Under the pieces are notes generated by a model that saw nothing but the letters and a program-made list of their open reading frames with translations, ran no database searches and was not told the origin of the DNA. Source: Clostridia bacterium (GTDB lineage: Bacteria > Bacillota > Clostridia > Lachnospirales > Lachnospiraceae). Taken from it: a stretch of 64,000 nt of DNA. Made by a program: the position numbers and the translations under genes. Below, one piece after another: positions 1 to 9,509 of the stretch. How positions within the stretch are numbered: the stretch's first letter is position 1; the number at the start of each line of letters is the position of its first letter. The DNA lies in contig QKJQ01000022.1 in NCBI GenBank assembly GCA_003249225.1, forward strand, positions 62,001 to 126,000, written 5' to 3'.

Positions 1-1554
1 TCCTTTACCGAAGTTGTTCCGGGACATACACATCTTCCTCAGATTTCCCGTGCCGCGAAAGACGGCGTACTTGCAGCCGGCGGAACTCCCTTAGAGTTCA
101 ACACAATCGCCGTATGCGATGGTATTGCCATGGGACACGACGGAATGCATTACTCTTTATGCACACGCGAACTGATCGCTGACAGCATTGAATGTATGGT
201 AAAAGCACATTGCTTTGATGGCCTTGTATTCATTCCGAACTGCGATAAGATCGTTCCCGGAATGTTGTTAGCCGCTGTACGTCTTAACCTTCCATCCGTC
301 TTTGTTTCCGGTGGTGCTATGCTTTCCCTTACCAATGCTGTTGGAACTCCAATGGATCTGAATACGGTATTTGAAGCCATCGGTTCTGTAAAGAACGGTA
401 CCATGACCGAGGAAGAATTAAGTGAAATCGAATGTGATGCCTGCCCAAGCTGTGGTTCCTGTTCCGGTATGTTTACCGCCAACTCCATGAACTGTATCTG
501 TGAAGCATTAGGTATTGCACTTCCCGGCAATGGAACCATTCCAGCCGTTTATTCTGACCGAATTCGCCTTGCCAAGACCGCCGGTGAAAAAGTCATGGAG
601 ATGTATGAAAAGAACATCTGTGCAAGAGACATTATCACAGCAAAATCCATTGAAAATGCATTTTCTATGGAGATGGCACTTGGATGTTCCACCAATACAG
701 TGCTTCACCTTGCAGCTGTAATGCATGAAGCCGGTGTTAAATTTGATCTTCACACCGTAAATAAGATCTGCAAACGTGTTCCAAACCTTTGTAAACTTGC
801 TCCGGCAGGTCAGTATCATATTCAGGATCTTCACCAGGCCGGTGGAATTCAGGCGGTTATGGCAGAATTAACAAAGAAGAATCTGATTGATACCTCACTC
901 CCTACCGTCAATGGATGCACGGTTGGTGAAAACCTGAAAAAAGCAGCCGTTACAAATTATAATGTTATCCACCCGATCGATCGTCCTTACTCTGAAACAG
1001 GCGGTGTAGCTGTACTCTTCGGTAATATCGCAGAAAGCGGAGCCGTTGTCAAAAAAAGTGCTGTAGCAGATTCCATGCGAAAATTCACCGGAACCGCTAA
1101 GGTATTTGACAGCGAAGAGGAATCCGTAGCTGCCATATATGCAGGTAAGATACAAAAAGGAAATGTTGTTGTTATCCGCTACGAAGGACCATCCGGCGGA
1201 CCTGGCATGAGAGAAATGCTCTCCCCTACTTCTGCTTTAATGGGCATGGGACTTGATACCGGTGTTGCACTGATTACGGACGGAAGATTTTCCGGCGCAA
1301 CCAGGGGTGCTGCGATCGGACATGTTTCACCGGAAGCTGCACGCGGCGGATTGATTGCTTACATTAAAGACGGTGACCAGATTTCTATAGACATTCACAA
1401 ACGAACCATTCAACTAGACGTATCGGATGAAGAGATTGCAAAGCGTAAAAAGACCATGAAATTGAAAGCTCCGAAAAAATTGACAGGTTACCTGAAACGC
1501 TATGCTAAAATGGTTTCTTCTGCAGATCAGGGTGCCGTTTTCGATTTTGATTAA
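1..1554 (+). CDS. ilvD: Dihydroxy-acid dehydratase (5' end outside window)
   Basis: Dehydrates 2,3-dihydroxy-isovalerate and 2,3-dihydroxy-3-methylvalerate to the 2-oxo acids that precede valine/leucine and isoleucine. The open frame runs from base 1, so the start is upstream; about 517 residues are present of a usual ~555. Visible are the Fe-S cysteine motif [11 protein letters not shown], the second cysteine segment [17 protein letters not shown], and the C-terminal [16 protein letters not shown] block typical of the IlvD/Edd family. It heads a co-directional block with cimA and leuCDBA, so its product feeds both branches. Family assignment is certain. IlvD rather than Edd is favoured by the neighbours and by the [15 protein letters not shown] opening. 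Confidence 0.96.
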   Translation, partial: SFTEVVPGHTHLPQISRAAKDGVLAAGGTPLEFNTIAVCDGIAMGHDGMHYSLCTRELIADSIECMVKAHCFDGLVFIPNCDKIVPGMLLAAVRLNLPSVFVSGGAMLSLTNAVGTPMDLNTVFEAIGSVKNGTMTEEELSEIECDACPSCGSCSGMFTANSMNCICEALGIALPGNGTIPAVYSDRIRLAKTAGEKVMEMYEKNICARDIITAKSIENAFSMEMALGCSTNTVLHLAAVMHEAGVKFDLHTVNKICKRVPNLCKLAPAGQYHIQDLHQAGGIQAVMAELTKKNLIDTSLPTVNGCTVGENLKKAAVTNYNVIHPIDRPYSETGGVAVLFGNIAESGAVVKKSAVADSMRKFTGTAKVFDSEEESVAAIYAGKIQKGNVVVIRYEGPSGGPGMREMLSPTSALMGMGLDTGVALITDGRFSGATRGAAIGHVSPEAARGGLIAYIKDGDQISIDIHKRTIQLDVSDEEIAKRKKTMKLKAPKKLTGYLKRYAKMVSSADQGAVFDFD

Positions 1555-1711
1555 TCCTGAACTACGTACATTCATCTTTCGTTCCACAAAATAAAAGTTA
1601 AGCTATTCCAAACACACGCTGTTAATGCAGAAACCTGCCCTTTGCAGTGACTGCAGACAGCGTGGTGTATATGGGTTACCCAAAAATACTGGTTTTACCA
1701 AAAATGCAGGC

Positions 1712-1764
1712 CCAAACTTGATATTATGTTCAAACTTGATATTATGTTCAAACTTGATATTATG
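1712..1764. repeat. Three tandem copies of an 18-bp unit
   Basis: The unit TTCAAACTTGATATTATG occurs three times head to tail; the first copy begins CC instead of TTC. It occurs once more at 1848-1865. The unit is the 5' part of the 41-bp repeat described separately, so the array looks like slippage or partial duplication of a leader element upstream of cimA. Confidence 0.9.
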
Positions 1765-1787
1765 CGCAGAGTTCACGCGCAGAAATG
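1747..1787 (+). repeat. 41-bp direct repeat, upstream copy of cimA leader element
   Basis: These 41 bases are identical to 1848-1888. Each copy contains TTCAAACTTGATATTATG followed by TGCGCA, a 7-base loop and CGCGCAGAAATG. Only the downstream copy is followed by a GGAGAAA ribosome binding site and the cimA start. A perfect 8-bp hairpin (GTCGAAGT/ACTTCGAC) at 1797-1816 lies between the copies. Confidence 0.9.
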
Positions 1788-1820
1788 TGAGAATATGTCG
1801 AAGTATTCACTTCGACAGGC

Positions 1821-1896
1821 AAGTTTGTTCCTCACGGCCTCCGCTCGTTCAAACTTGATATTATGCGCAGAGTTCACGCGCAGAAATGGAGAAAGC
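1821..1896 (+). promoter_or_regulatory. Repeated structured leader directly upstream of cimA
   Basis: The leader comprises an AAGTTTG (1821-1827)/CAAACTT (1850-1856) inverted repeat, then a short hairpin TGCGC/GCGCA (1864-1882 region), then GGAGAAA (1888-1894) and the cimA ATG at 1897. Recognisable relatives precede leuA and the chemoreceptor gene at 59627, and a minimal hairpin precedes dgt. The shared position next to the ribosome binding site suggests a role in the mRNA leader. Function is not known. Confidence 0.6.
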
Positions 1897-3480
1897 ATGA
1901 GATTAGAAATATTTGATAGTACACTACGTGATGGTGCCCAGAGTGAAGGAATTTCATTTTCTGTCCAGGATAAGCTGACGATCGTTAAAGCACTTGACGA
2001 TTTTGGCGTTGCCTATATTGAAGCAGGTAATCCGGGTTCAAACCCAAAAGATATCGAATTCTTCGAAAAGGTATCCGAGATAAATCTTAAAAATGCAAAA
2101 CTCTGTGCCTTCGGTAGTACAAGACGCAAGTCCCTTTCTGCGAAGGATGATGAGAATGTAATCTCACTGCTAAAGGCAAAAACAGATACCGTTGCAATTT
2201 TCGGAAAATCATGGGATCTGCACGTTGAAAAGATTCTAAACGCCACACTGGATGAAAATCTTGAATTAGTATATGATACCATCGCATTTTTTAAAGAGAA
2301 CAAAAAAGAAGTTGTTTTTGACGCCGAGCATTTCTTTGACGGCTACAAGGCAAATGCAGTGTATGCCATGAAGGTCCTAGACGCTGCAGCCAAAGCCGGA
2401 GCTGATGTTCTATGTCTTTGTGATACCAATGGAGGAGCAATCCCGATGGAAGTTTATGAAATCACAAAACAGGTCGTAGAACGTTTCCCGAAGCTTCGTG
2501 TTGGTATTCACTGTCATAACGATATCGGTTGTGCTGTTGCCTCTTCCATGTTAGCGGTTGATGCCGGAGCCTGCCATGTACAGGGAACCTTCCTCGGGAT
2601 TGGAGAACGAATCGGCAATGCGGACCTTAGCGTCCTGATTCCGAACTTTCAGCTAAAGAAAAATATGCCATGTATCTCAGGCAACATAGCCGATCTGACA
2701 GAAACAGCGATACTTTTGTCTGAGACTTCCAACATCGCTCTGCCAACGAATAAACCTTACACCGGTGCAAGTGCTTTTGCACACAAAGGTGGTATGCATA
2801 TTGATGGTGTAACAAAAATCACATCCTCATTTGAACATATCAATCCGGAACTGGTAGGAAATAAGCGGAGATTCCTGATGAGTGAAGTAGCCGGAAGATC
2901 CATGATTCTGGCTAAGCTGGCAACAATTGCACCTGAGCTTAAAAAAGACTCCCCTGAGACGGCAGAAATCGTAAAACGTCTGAAGGAACTGGAACACGAA
3001 GGCTATCAGTTCGAGTCAGCAGATGCTAGCTTTGAGTTAATGGTACTCGATGTCCTGGGTGAATTCAAACCACATTTTGCTCTTAGTATGTACAAGACGA
3101 ACGGAGAATATCCTTCCGCCGATGGTGAAAATACAGCTTCTGCACTTATTAAAATCAAAGTCGACGGCAAAGACGAAGTAACTGCCTCCGTCGGAAACGG
3201 ACCGGTTCACGCACTTGACCTGGCACTTCGAAAAGCACTTTGTGTATTCTACCCGGAACTTGAAAAGGTGAGACTGACCGATTATAAGGTTCGTGTTCTT
3301 ACCTCCGAACATACCACCGATTCAACCGTACGTGTTCTGATTGAAAGTACAGATGGTGAACACACATGGACAACGGTTGGCGTATCCACCGATATTATTG
3401 CCGCAAGCTGGGAAGCGCTTGTGGATTCACTGGAATATATTTTATACAAAGAAAGCAAGTACATTAATAAGAAAGAATAA
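1897..3480 (+). CDS. cimA: (R)-citramalate synthase
   Basis: Condenses pyruvate with acetyl-CoA to (R)-citramalate, the first step of the threonine-independent route to 2-oxobutyrate and isoleucine. The 527-residue length and the opening EIFDSTLRDGAQSEGISFS match the citramalate-synthase branch of the LeuA/HMGL family rather than LeuA. The HMGL-like barrel covers roughly residues 1-270 with metal/substrate motifs DSTLRDG (7-13) and HCHNDIG. The C-terminal ~120 residues form the LeuA-type regulatory dimer domain (FELMVLDVLGEFKPHF onward). The frame is open upstream to 1726, but the ATG at 1897 has a GGAGAAA site 2 bases away and matches the family N-terminus. LeuCD and LeuB encoded next door can process citramalate, which supports the call. 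Confidence 0.93.
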   Translation: MRLEIFDSTLRDGAQSEGISFSVQDKLTIVKALDDFGVAYIEAGNPGSNPKDIEFFEKVSEINLKNAKLCAFGSTRRKSLSAKDDENVISLLKAKTDTVAIFGKSWDLHVEKILNATLDENLELVYDTIAFFKENKKEVVFDAEHFFDGYKANAVYAMKVLDAAAKAGADVLCLCDTNGGAIPMEVYEITKQVVERFPKLRVGIHCHNDIGCAVASSMLAVDAGACHVQGTFLGIGERIGNADLSVLIPNFQLKKNMPCISGNIADLTETAILLSETSNIALPTNKPYTGASAFAHKGGMHIDGVTKITSSFEHINPELVGNKRRFLMSEVAGRSMILAKLATIAPELKKDSPETAEIVKRLKELEHEGYQFESADASFELMVLDVLGEFKPHFALSMYKTNGEYPSADGENTASALIKIKVDGKDEVTASVGNGPVHALDLALRKALCVFYPELEKVRLTDYKVRVLTSEHTTDSTVRVLIESTDGEHTWTTVGVSTDIIAASWEALVDSLEYILYKESKYINKKE

Positions 3481-3712
3481 GAATAGCAACAACAGAATTC
3501 CTACTGCAGCAGCAAAATCAGCATTTTAGTTACAAAATTAGTATTGCAACGAAAGGCTGCATATAGCAGCAACCGTATTCGTATTGCAGCAACAGGGAAA
3601 GCATTTTATATTACTTTACTCTGCTATATAAATGACATTCTGTCGTAAAAACCAAAAAGAAACAAAAAGAAGCTCCTACAAAAATAATCTTCAAGAAAGC
3701 GGGGAATAATCC

Positions 3713-4972
3713 ATGGGAATGACAATGACACAAAAAATACTTGCCGCCCACTGTGGCAAAGACACACTGACGGCTGGTGATATGATCATGGCTAACGTTG
3801 ATCTGGTTCTCGGAAATGACGTTACCACTCCTGTTGCAATCAATGAATTTAACAAATCCGGTTGTGACTGTGTATTCCACAAAGACAAAATTGCAATGGT
3901 ACTTGACCACTTTACACCGAACAAAGATATCAAATCAGCAGAACACTCCAAACAGGTTCGTGAATTTGCTGCCGAAAAGGAAATCACAAATTTCTTCGAC
4001 GTAGGGGAAATGGGTGTTGAGCATGCACTGCTTCCGGAAAAAGGTCTTGTCGTCTGCGGCGACCTGGTCATTGGTGCTGACAGCCACACCTGTACCTACG
4101 GAGCACTTGGCGCATTTTCCACCGGCGTTGGTTCTACCGATATGGCCGCTGGTATGGCAACCGGAAAAGTATGGCTCAAAGTTCCGTCAGCCATCAAATT
4201 CAACCTGACCGGGTCACTTCGTAAAAATGTATCCGGAAAAGATGTTATCCTTACCATCATCGGACAGATCGGTGTTGATGGTGCGCTGTATCGTTCCATG
4301 GAATTTACCGGTGACGGTGTTGCAAATCTTACCATTGATGATCGTCTTTGTATCTGTAACATGGCGATTGAAGCCGGTGCAAAGAATGGTATCTTCCCTG
4401 TTGATGATGTAACACTTGATTATGTAAAAGAACACAGCACAAAAACACCAGTTGTTTACGCTGCCGATGCTGATGCTGAATATGATCAGGTCATCGAAAT
4501 CGATCTTGCGAAGATCGAACCAGTCGTTGCTTTCCCTCACCTTCCTGAAAACGTTAAGACATTCAGCGAGATCGGTGATATCAAGATCGATCAGGTCGTG
4601 ATCGGTTCCTGTACGAACGGAAGACTTTCCGACTTCGTAGCGGCTGCCAAGATCATGGAAGGCAAAAAAATAGCAAAAGGCATTCGTGTCATGATCATCC
4701 CTGCGACACAGAAAATCTATATGGATTGTCTTAAACTCGGACTTATTGAACAATTTATCGAAGCAGGCTGTGCTGTATCCACACCAACCTGCGGACCATG
4801 CCTTGGTGGTCATATGGGTATCCTGGCAAAAGGTGAGCGCTGCGTAGCTACCACGAACCGTAACTTTGTAGGCCGAATGGGTGATCCAAAGAGTGAAGTA
4901 TACCTTGCAAGCCCTGAAACAGCTGCTGCTTGTGCACTTACTGGTAAGATCACATCACCAGATACCATCTAA
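3713..4972 (+). CDS. leuC: 3-isopropylmalate/citramalate dehydratase, large subunit
   Basis: Aconitase-family large subunit that, with LeuD, isomerises 2-isopropylmalate to 3-isopropylmalate and, in this setting, citramalate to 3-methylmalate. At 419 residues it is the shorter archaeal/clostridial HacA-like type rather than the ~465-residue enterobacterial type. Cluster and active-site motifs are visible: [27 protein letters not shown] and [11 protein letters not shown], giving the three [4Fe-4S] cysteines. The start at 3713 follows GCGGGGAA; two further ATGs lie within the first five codons, so the exact start could shift by up to four codons. leuD begins 17 bases after the stop. Confidence 0.96.
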   Translation: MGMTMTQKILAAHCGKDTLTAGDMIMANVDLVLGNDVTTPVAINEFNKSGCDCVFHKDKIAMVLDHFTPNKDIKSAEHSKQVREFAAEKEITNFFDVGEMGVEHALLPEKGLVVCGDLVIGADSHTCTYGALGAFSTGVGSTDMAAGMATGKVWLKVPSAIKFNLTGSLRKNVSGKDVILTIIGQIGVDGALYRSMEFTGDGVANLTIDDRLCICNMAIEAGAKNGIFPVDDVTLDYVKEHSTKTPVVYAADADAEYDQVIEIDLAKIEPVVAFPHLPENVKTFSEIGDIKIDQVVIGSCTNGRLSDFVAAAKIMEGKKIAKGIRVMIIPATQKIYMDCLKLGLIEQFIEAGCAVSTPTCGPCLGGHMGILAKGERCVATTNRNFVGRMGDPKSEVYLASPETAAACALTGKITSPDTI

Positions 4973-4989
4973 TTGAAAGGAGAATCCCT

Positions 4990-5481
4990 ATGAGCATCAC
5001 AGGAACTGTTATAAAATATCAGGATAATGTCGATACCGACGTCATCATTCCGGCAAGATACCTGAACACTGCTGATCCAAAAGAACTGGCAAAGCATTGT
5101 ATGGAAGATCTTGATAAGGATTTCGTTACAAAAGTAAAAGCAGGCGACATCATGGTTGCCGGCAATAACTTTGGATGCGGCTCATCCAGAGAACATGCAC
5201 CGATTGCGATCAAAGAATCAGGAATTGCCTGTATCATCGCAAAAAGCTTTGCCCGTATCTTCTACCGCAACGCAATCAACATCGGACTTCCGATCATTGA
5301 AGTTGATACCGATATCGCAGACGGTGACGAAATCGAAGTAGATTTCGCAGCCGGAACCATTGTGAACAAAACACAGAATAAATCCTACGAATTCAAACCA
5401 TTCCCACCATTTTTACAGAATATCATTTCTGCCGGCGGGTTACTGAATTCCTTAAAAGAGGAAGGAGCTACCAATGCATAA
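4990..5481 (+). CDS. leuD: 3-isopropylmalate/citramalate dehydratase, small subunit
   Basis: Small swivelling subunit completing the LeuCD isomerase. At 163 residues it has the length of the clostridial/archaeal LeuD. The substrate-selectivity and swivel motif [17 protein letters not shown] is intact. AAAGGAG precedes the ATG at the usual distance. The last codons overlap the leuB start by 8 bases, so the two are translationally coupled. Confidence 0.96.
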   Translation: MSITGTVIKYQDNVDTDVIIPARYLNTADPKELAKHCMEDLDKDFVTKVKAGDIMVAGNNFGCGSSREHAPIAIKESGIACIIAKSFARIFYRNAINIGLPIIEVDTDIADGDEIEVDFAAGTIVNKTQNKSYEFKPFPPFLQNIISAGGLLNSLKEEGATNA

Positions 5482-6544
5482 GACCATCGCTTTAATTAAA
5501 GGTGACGGAATCGGTCCTGAAATCGTGGATTCCGCGGTTGAAGTCCTTCACGTCATCGAAAAAAAATACGGCCATTCTTTTGAATTTGTTGAAGTTGCTG
5601 CCGGTGGTAATGCGATCGACCTTACCGGCGAACCGCTTCCACAGGAATCAATGGATGCCTGCTTACAAAGCGACAGTGTTCTTCTTGGTGCCGTTGGCGG
5701 TCCTAAGTGGGATACGCTGCCTGGACATCTTCGTCCGGAACGTGCTTTACTTGGCATAAGAAAAGGCATGGGACTTTATGCGAACTTACGTCCGGTAAAA
5801 CTGTTTCCAGCGTTAAAAGGTGCTTCACCACTTCGTGCCGACCTGATCGACAAAGGGTTTGATATCCTGATCGTTCGTGAATTAACCGGTGGTATCTATT
5901 TTGGCGAAAGAGGCAGAGCTCAGGGACCTGACGGCGAAGAAGCCTTCGATACTGAAAAATACAGCGTAAAAGAAATCCGCCGTATTGGAAAGATAGCCTT
6001 TGATACCGCAATGCTTCGTAGCAAGAAAGTATGCAGCGTTGATAAGGCAAATGTCCTTGAAAGCTCCAGACTCTGGCGTGAAGTTATGCATGAGCTTGCA
6101 AAAGAATACCCTGATGTTGAATATAAGGATGTTCTTGTTGACAATGCCGCTATGCAGCTGATCTCCAATCCTTCTCAATTCGATGTAATCGTAACCAGCA
6201 ATATGTTCGGTGACATTTTATCCGATGAAGCTTCTCAGTTAACGGGATCCATCGGCATGCTGGCTTCCGCTTCTCTTGGAGAAGGAACCCGAGGTATGTA
6301 TGAACCAATCCACGGCTCTGCACCGGATATTGCCGGTACCAATGCCGCAAATCCAATCGCAACCATCCTCTCTGTAGCTATGATGCTACGACTATCCTTT
6401 GGTATGGAAAAAGAAGCAGACTGCATCGAAGCAGCTGTTGATAAAGTCCTACAGAACGGTACTCGTACAAGAGATATTGCAAAAGGATCTGATTCTTTTG
6501 TTAGCTGCACAGAGATGACAGAAAGCATTGTAGCAGAAATGTAA
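5474..6544 (+). CDS. leuB: 3-isopropylmalate dehydrogenase
   Basis: NAD-dependent oxidative decarboxylase converting 3-isopropylmalate to 4-methyl-2-oxopentanoate. In a cimA-containing pathway it can also take 3-methylmalate to 2-oxobutyrate. At 356 residues it is full length for the isocitrate/isopropylmalate dehydrogenase family. It shows the N-terminal [11 protein letters not shown], the metal-binding [20 protein letters not shown] block and the adenosine-binding HGSAPDIAG segment. AGGAAGGAGCTACCA, located inside the end of leuD, supplies the ribosome binding site. Confidence 0.97.
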   Translation: MHKTIALIKGDGIGPEIVDSAVEVLHVIEKKYGHSFEFVEVAAGGNAIDLTGEPLPQESMDACLQSDSVLLGAVGGPKWDTLPGHLRPERALLGIRKGMGLYANLRPVKLFPALKGASPLRADLIDKGFDILIVRELTGGIYFGERGRAQGPDGEEAFDTEKYSVKEIRRIGKIAFDTAMLRSKKVCSVDKANVLESSRLWREVMHELAKEYPDVEYKDVLVDNAAMQLISNPSQFDVIVTSNMFGDILSDEASQLTGSIGMLASASLGEGTRGMYEPIHGSAPDIAGTNAANPIATILSVAMMLRLSFGMEKEADCIEAAVDKVLQNGTRTRDIAKGSDSFVSCTEMTESIVAEM

Positions 6545-6622
6545 CCTTCATCCCTGTAAACAAATTGAAAAAGTGCAGGCGCTGTTATTTCATGGCTCGA
6601 AACGTGACCTATGATTGATATA

Positions 6623-6664
6623 AGGAGGAATATTAACGCATCTAACGGACGAAACATTCCTCCT
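6623..6664 (+). repeat. Inverted repeat in leuB-leuA spacer
   Basis: AGGAGGAAT (6623-6631) pairs with ATTCCTCCT (6656-6664) around a 24-base loop. It sits just upstream of the leuA leader repeat, in the place where the cimA and mcp leaders have their AAGTTTG/CAAACTT pair. There is no T-run after it, so it does not look like an intrinsic terminator. Confidence 0.6.
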
Positions 6665-6677
6665 GCGTCACCGCACA

Positions 6678-6720
6678 TTCAAACTTTGTATGCGCAAACT
6701 ATGCGCAGGAATAGGGGTAA
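6678..6720 (+). promoter_or_regulatory. Structured leader element directly upstream of leuA
   Basis: TTCAAACTTTGTATGCGCA, five loop bases and TGCGCAGGAATAGGGG. The perfect 6-bp stem TGCGCA/TGCGCA abuts the purine-rich ribosome binding site of leuA. This is the same arrangement as before cimA (1821-1896) and mcp (59628-59701). Confidence 0.6.
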
Positions 6721-6723
6721 ACT

Positions 6724-8394
6724 ATGAAAAATGTAAGTAAATATACAAAAAACTTTTTTATGCCACCGGTCAAAACTTATAAGTGGGCATCCAAGGATTC
6801 TGTTGATAAAGCACCGATCTGGTGCAGTGTGGATCTTCGTGACGGCAACCAGTCCCTGATCATCCCCATGAGTCTGGATGAAAAATTAGAGTTCTTTCAG
6901 TATCTTGTTAATGTCGGATTCAAAGAAATCGAAATAGGATTCCCGGCTGCCTCTGATACCGAGTACGCCTTTTGCCGTACTCTGATCGAAAAAAATCTGA
7001 TACCGGAAGATGTGACCATTCAGGTACTGACACAGTCCCGCGAACACATTATACAAAAGACCTTTGAAGCATTAAAGGGTGCGCATAGTGCAATTGTCCA
7101 TTTATACAATTCAACTTCAGTTGCACAGCGTGAACAGGTATTCCGCAAGAGCAAGGAAGAGATCGTTGATATCGCAGTCAGCGGTGCAAAACTTTTACTT
7201 GAATACCGCGAAAAGACGCCTGGTAATTTCCATTTCGAATATTCACCGGAAAGCTTTACCGGAACTGAGATGGAATATGCACTTGAGATTTGCAATGCTG
7301 TTATCGATGTGTGGCAGCCGACCAAAGAGGATAAAACGATCATCAACCTTCCGGCAACGGTTCAGGTCTCCATGCCGCATGTGTATGCCAGCCAGGTGGA
7401 ATACATGAGTGATAACTTACATCTTCGTGAAAATGTTATTGTATCTCTTCATCCTCATAACGACCGCGGCTGTGCCATTGCGGACTGTGAAATGGGTCTG
7501 CTGGCCGGTGCCGACAGAATTGAAGGAACCTTGTTTGGCAATGGGGAACGAACCGGTAATGCCGATATCGTTACAATTGCCATGAATATGTATTCACAAG
7601 GCGTAGATCCAAAGCTGAACTTTGAAAACCTTCCTGAAATCGTAGAGGAATATGAAAAAGTTACCCGCATGCATGTTTACGAGCGTTCTCCTTACAGTGG
7701 TGAACTGGTCTTTGCCGCATTCAGCGGTTCTCACCAGGATGCCATTGCAAAGGGTATGAAATTCAGAGAAGAAAGTGCTTCTCCTTACTGGACCGTTCCT
7801 TATCTTCCAATCGATCCGAAAGATGTCGGAAGAGAATACGATGCCGACGTGATCCGTATCAACAGTCAGTCCGGCAAGGGTGGAATTGGTTACATCCTTG
7901 AACAAAAGTATGGCTATGTTCTTCCGCCAAAGATGCGCGAAACCTTTGGTTATATTGTAAAAGGTGTATCGGATCGTGAACACAAAGAACTCTCCCAAAA
8001 AGAAATTCATGATATCTTTACTGAGAATTTCGTTAATATTTCCACTCCGATTGCATTACTTTCTGCACATTATATGCAGAAAGAAAAAGGAATTATTGGT
8101 GCAACCATTGAAATTATGAATGGAAGTGTTAAAATAACAGAGACGGGAGAAGGTAACGGACGTCTGAATGCTGTAACAAATGCACTAGTAAAAGCTCTTG
8201 GCATTCCTTGTTCCCTTATTACTTACTCTGAACACGCTCTTCAGACAGGATCGGAATCTCAGGCAGCTGCCTATGTCGGCATCTCTGGTTCTGACAAGAC
8301 AGTATTCTGGGGCTGTGGTATTAACGATGACATTATAACGGCATCTGTTCATGCATTATTCAGTGCGGTAAATCATATGTTACATAATGCATAA
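6724..8394 (+). CDS. leuA: 2-isopropylmalate synthase
   Basis: Condenses acetyl-CoA with 2-oxoisovalerate, the committed step of leucine synthesis. At 556 residues it belongs to the longer LeuA subfamily that opens with PPVKTYKWASKDSVDKAPIW, distinct from CimA encoded upstream. It has the HMGL motif VDLRDGNQSLIIPM and the metal motif HPHNDRGCAIAD, with a C-terminal regulatory domain from about residue 420. A purine-rich AGGAATAGGGG lies 6 bases before the ATG. The 179-base gap after leuB carries a structured leader, so leuA may have control separate from leuCDB. No T-box or leucine-rich leader peptide was found there. Confidence 0.96.
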   Translation: MKNVSKYTKNFFMPPVKTYKWASKDSVDKAPIWCSVDLRDGNQSLIIPMSLDEKLEFFQYLVNVGFKEIEIGFPAASDTEYAFCRTLIEKNLIPEDVTIQVLTQSREHIIQKTFEALKGAHSAIVHLYNSTSVAQREQVFRKSKEEIVDIAVSGAKLLLEYREKTPGNFHFEYSPESFTGTEMEYALEICNAVIDVWQPTKEDKTIINLPATVQVSMPHVYASQVEYMSDNLHLRENVIVSLHPHNDRGCAIADCEMGLLAGADRIEGTLFGNGERTGNADIVTIAMNMYSQGVDPKLNFENLPEIVEEYEKVTRMHVYERSPYSGELVFAAFSGSHQDAIAKGMKFREESASPYWTVPYLPIDPKDVGREYDADVIRINSQSGKGGIGYILEQKYGYVLPPKMRETFGYIVKGVSDREHKELSQKEIHDIFTENFVNISTPIALLSAHYMQKEKGIIGATIEIMNGSVKITETGEGNGRLNAVTNALVKALGIPCSLITYSEHALQTGSESQAAAYVGISGSDKTVFWGCGINDDIITASVHALFSAVNHMLHNA

Positions 8395-8429
8395 GCTGAC
8401 TTTATAATATTACCCGTCTTATCAAAATA

Positions 8430-8456
8430 AACCGCGCAGGGATTCCCTGCGCGGTT
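8430..8456. terminator. Perfect 13-bp palindrome between leuA and degV
   Basis: AACCGCGCAGGGA, one central T, then TCCCTGCGCGGTT. On the plus strand it is followed by AAAAAAAGG, not by T. On the minus strand it is followed by TTTATTTTG and so resembles a terminator for antisense transcription. It may instead protect the leuA mRNA 3' end. The direction of action is uncertain. Confidence 0.55.
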
Positions 8457-8477
8457 AAAAAAAGGATGGAAACTATT

Positions 8478-9365
8478 ATGGCATTGCGATTAATTTCAGA
8501 TTCAGCGACAGATTTACCAAGAGACTATAGAGAGAAACACGATCTGCATATAATTCCTACCCCTGTTGTTATTGAAGGAACGGACTATTTTGACGGTCAG
8601 ACGATACTTCCCGAAGATTTTTATGACATTCTTCGTTCTGGAAGTGATGTAAAAACATACCACATTAATCAATATATGTTCCGTCAGCATTTTGAACCCT
8701 ATGCAAAAAACAACGATACTCTAATTTATTTCTGCTTTTCTACCGGCATCGCCGGAACCTTTAATGCAGCAAATCTTGCAAAAGAAGAGCTACTCGAGGA
8801 CTATCCTTCCTTTGACCTTACCATAATTGATTCAAAATGCGCTTCGATTGGTTTCGGCCTTGCCGTCGCTTACCTTGTTCAATACTATGAGGCTGGTGCT
8901 TCCAAAGAACAGATCATCGAAGCTGCACGGTTCTACTTTGATCATATGGAACATGTCTTTACTGTAGAAACCTTAGAATATCTCTTTAAAGGCGGCCGTT
9001 TAAGCAAAACTGCTGCTCTTGCCGGCACCATTCTTGATATAAAACCAATCATTGAAGTGACCGATGATGGCTGTCTGACTGCCTTTGAAAAGGTAAGGGG
9101 ACGTCACAAATCCTTAAAACGTGTCGTTGAACTGACAGGGGAGCGCGGTTTCGATTTATCAAATCAAACCATTGGCATTGTTCACGGGGACTGTCAGGAT
9201 ACGATGCTGAACGTGAAGCAAATGTTGCAGGATGCCTATGGCTGTACCAGTTTTCTTGAAAATTATGTTGGCTGTGCAATCGGTGCCCATACCGGCCCCG
9301 GTATCATAGGAATTACTTTCCTGAGTGAAAAAGACCCCTATCAGGAACCATTGAAAATTCTATGA
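8478..9365 (+). CDS. DegV family fatty-acid-binding protein
   Basis: DegV proteins bind a fatty acid in a two-domain alpha/beta fold; Gram-positive FakB proteins of this family present it to a fatty-acid kinase. The 295-residue protein shows SDSATDLP at the N-terminus, CFSTGIAGTFNAA around the acyl-carboxylate site, and the FKGGRLSK and GPGIIGI segments of the C-terminal domain. An upstream in-frame ATG at 8466 exists, but GGATGG sits about 8 bases before 8478 and the family begins MALRLISDSATDLP, so 8478 is chosen. No FakA kinase gene is near, so FakB function remains an inference. Confidence 0.9.
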   Translation: MALRLISDSATDLPRDYREKHDLHIIPTPVVIEGTDYFDGQTILPEDFYDILRSGSDVKTYHINQYMFRQHFEPYAKNNDTLIYFCFSTGIAGTFNAANLAKEELLEDYPSFDLTIIDSKCASIGFGLAVAYLVQYYEAGASKEQIIEAARFYFDHMEHVFTVETLEYLFKGGRLSKTAALAGTILDIKPIIEVTDDGCLTAFEKVRGRHKSLKRVVELTGERGFDLSNQTIGIVHGDCQDTMLNVKQMLQDAYGCTSFLENYVGCAIGAHTGPGIIGITFLSEKDPYQEPLKIL

Positions 9366-9478
9366 CGCAGATAAGCATAAGCACCTTATCAAATTGTGCT
9401 TATACCAATAACACAAGTACATGGTTATAAGAAACGTAAAAAGATATTTACTTAGTAAATATAAGTCATAGCAACAGC

Positions 9479-9509
9479 AAAGGAGCAGATTTCTCTGCTC
9501 CTTTTGTTT
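9479..9509. terminator. Bidirectional terminator between degV and clpX
   Basis: AAAGGAGCAGA (9479-9489), TTTC loop, TCTGCTCCTTT (9494-9504), with TTTTGTTT on the plus strand and AAA-rich flank on the other side. It lies between convergent genes and overlaps the clpX stop. Confidence 0.85.

Noticed and set aside
1726..1896. N-terminal extension of CimA by 57 codons
   Set aside because: The extension is encoded by the repeated leader, has no family similarity and lacks a ribosome binding site, whereas the ATG at 1897 has one.
6590..6616. Possible leader peptide MARNVTYD upstream of leuA
   Set aside because: It has no leucine, isoleucine or valine codons suited to attenuation apart from one valine, and no ribosome binding site.
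1555..6723. T-box riboswitch for the branched-chain genes
   Set aside because: No TGGNACCGCG-type T-box sequence or specifier stem was found in any spacer of the block.
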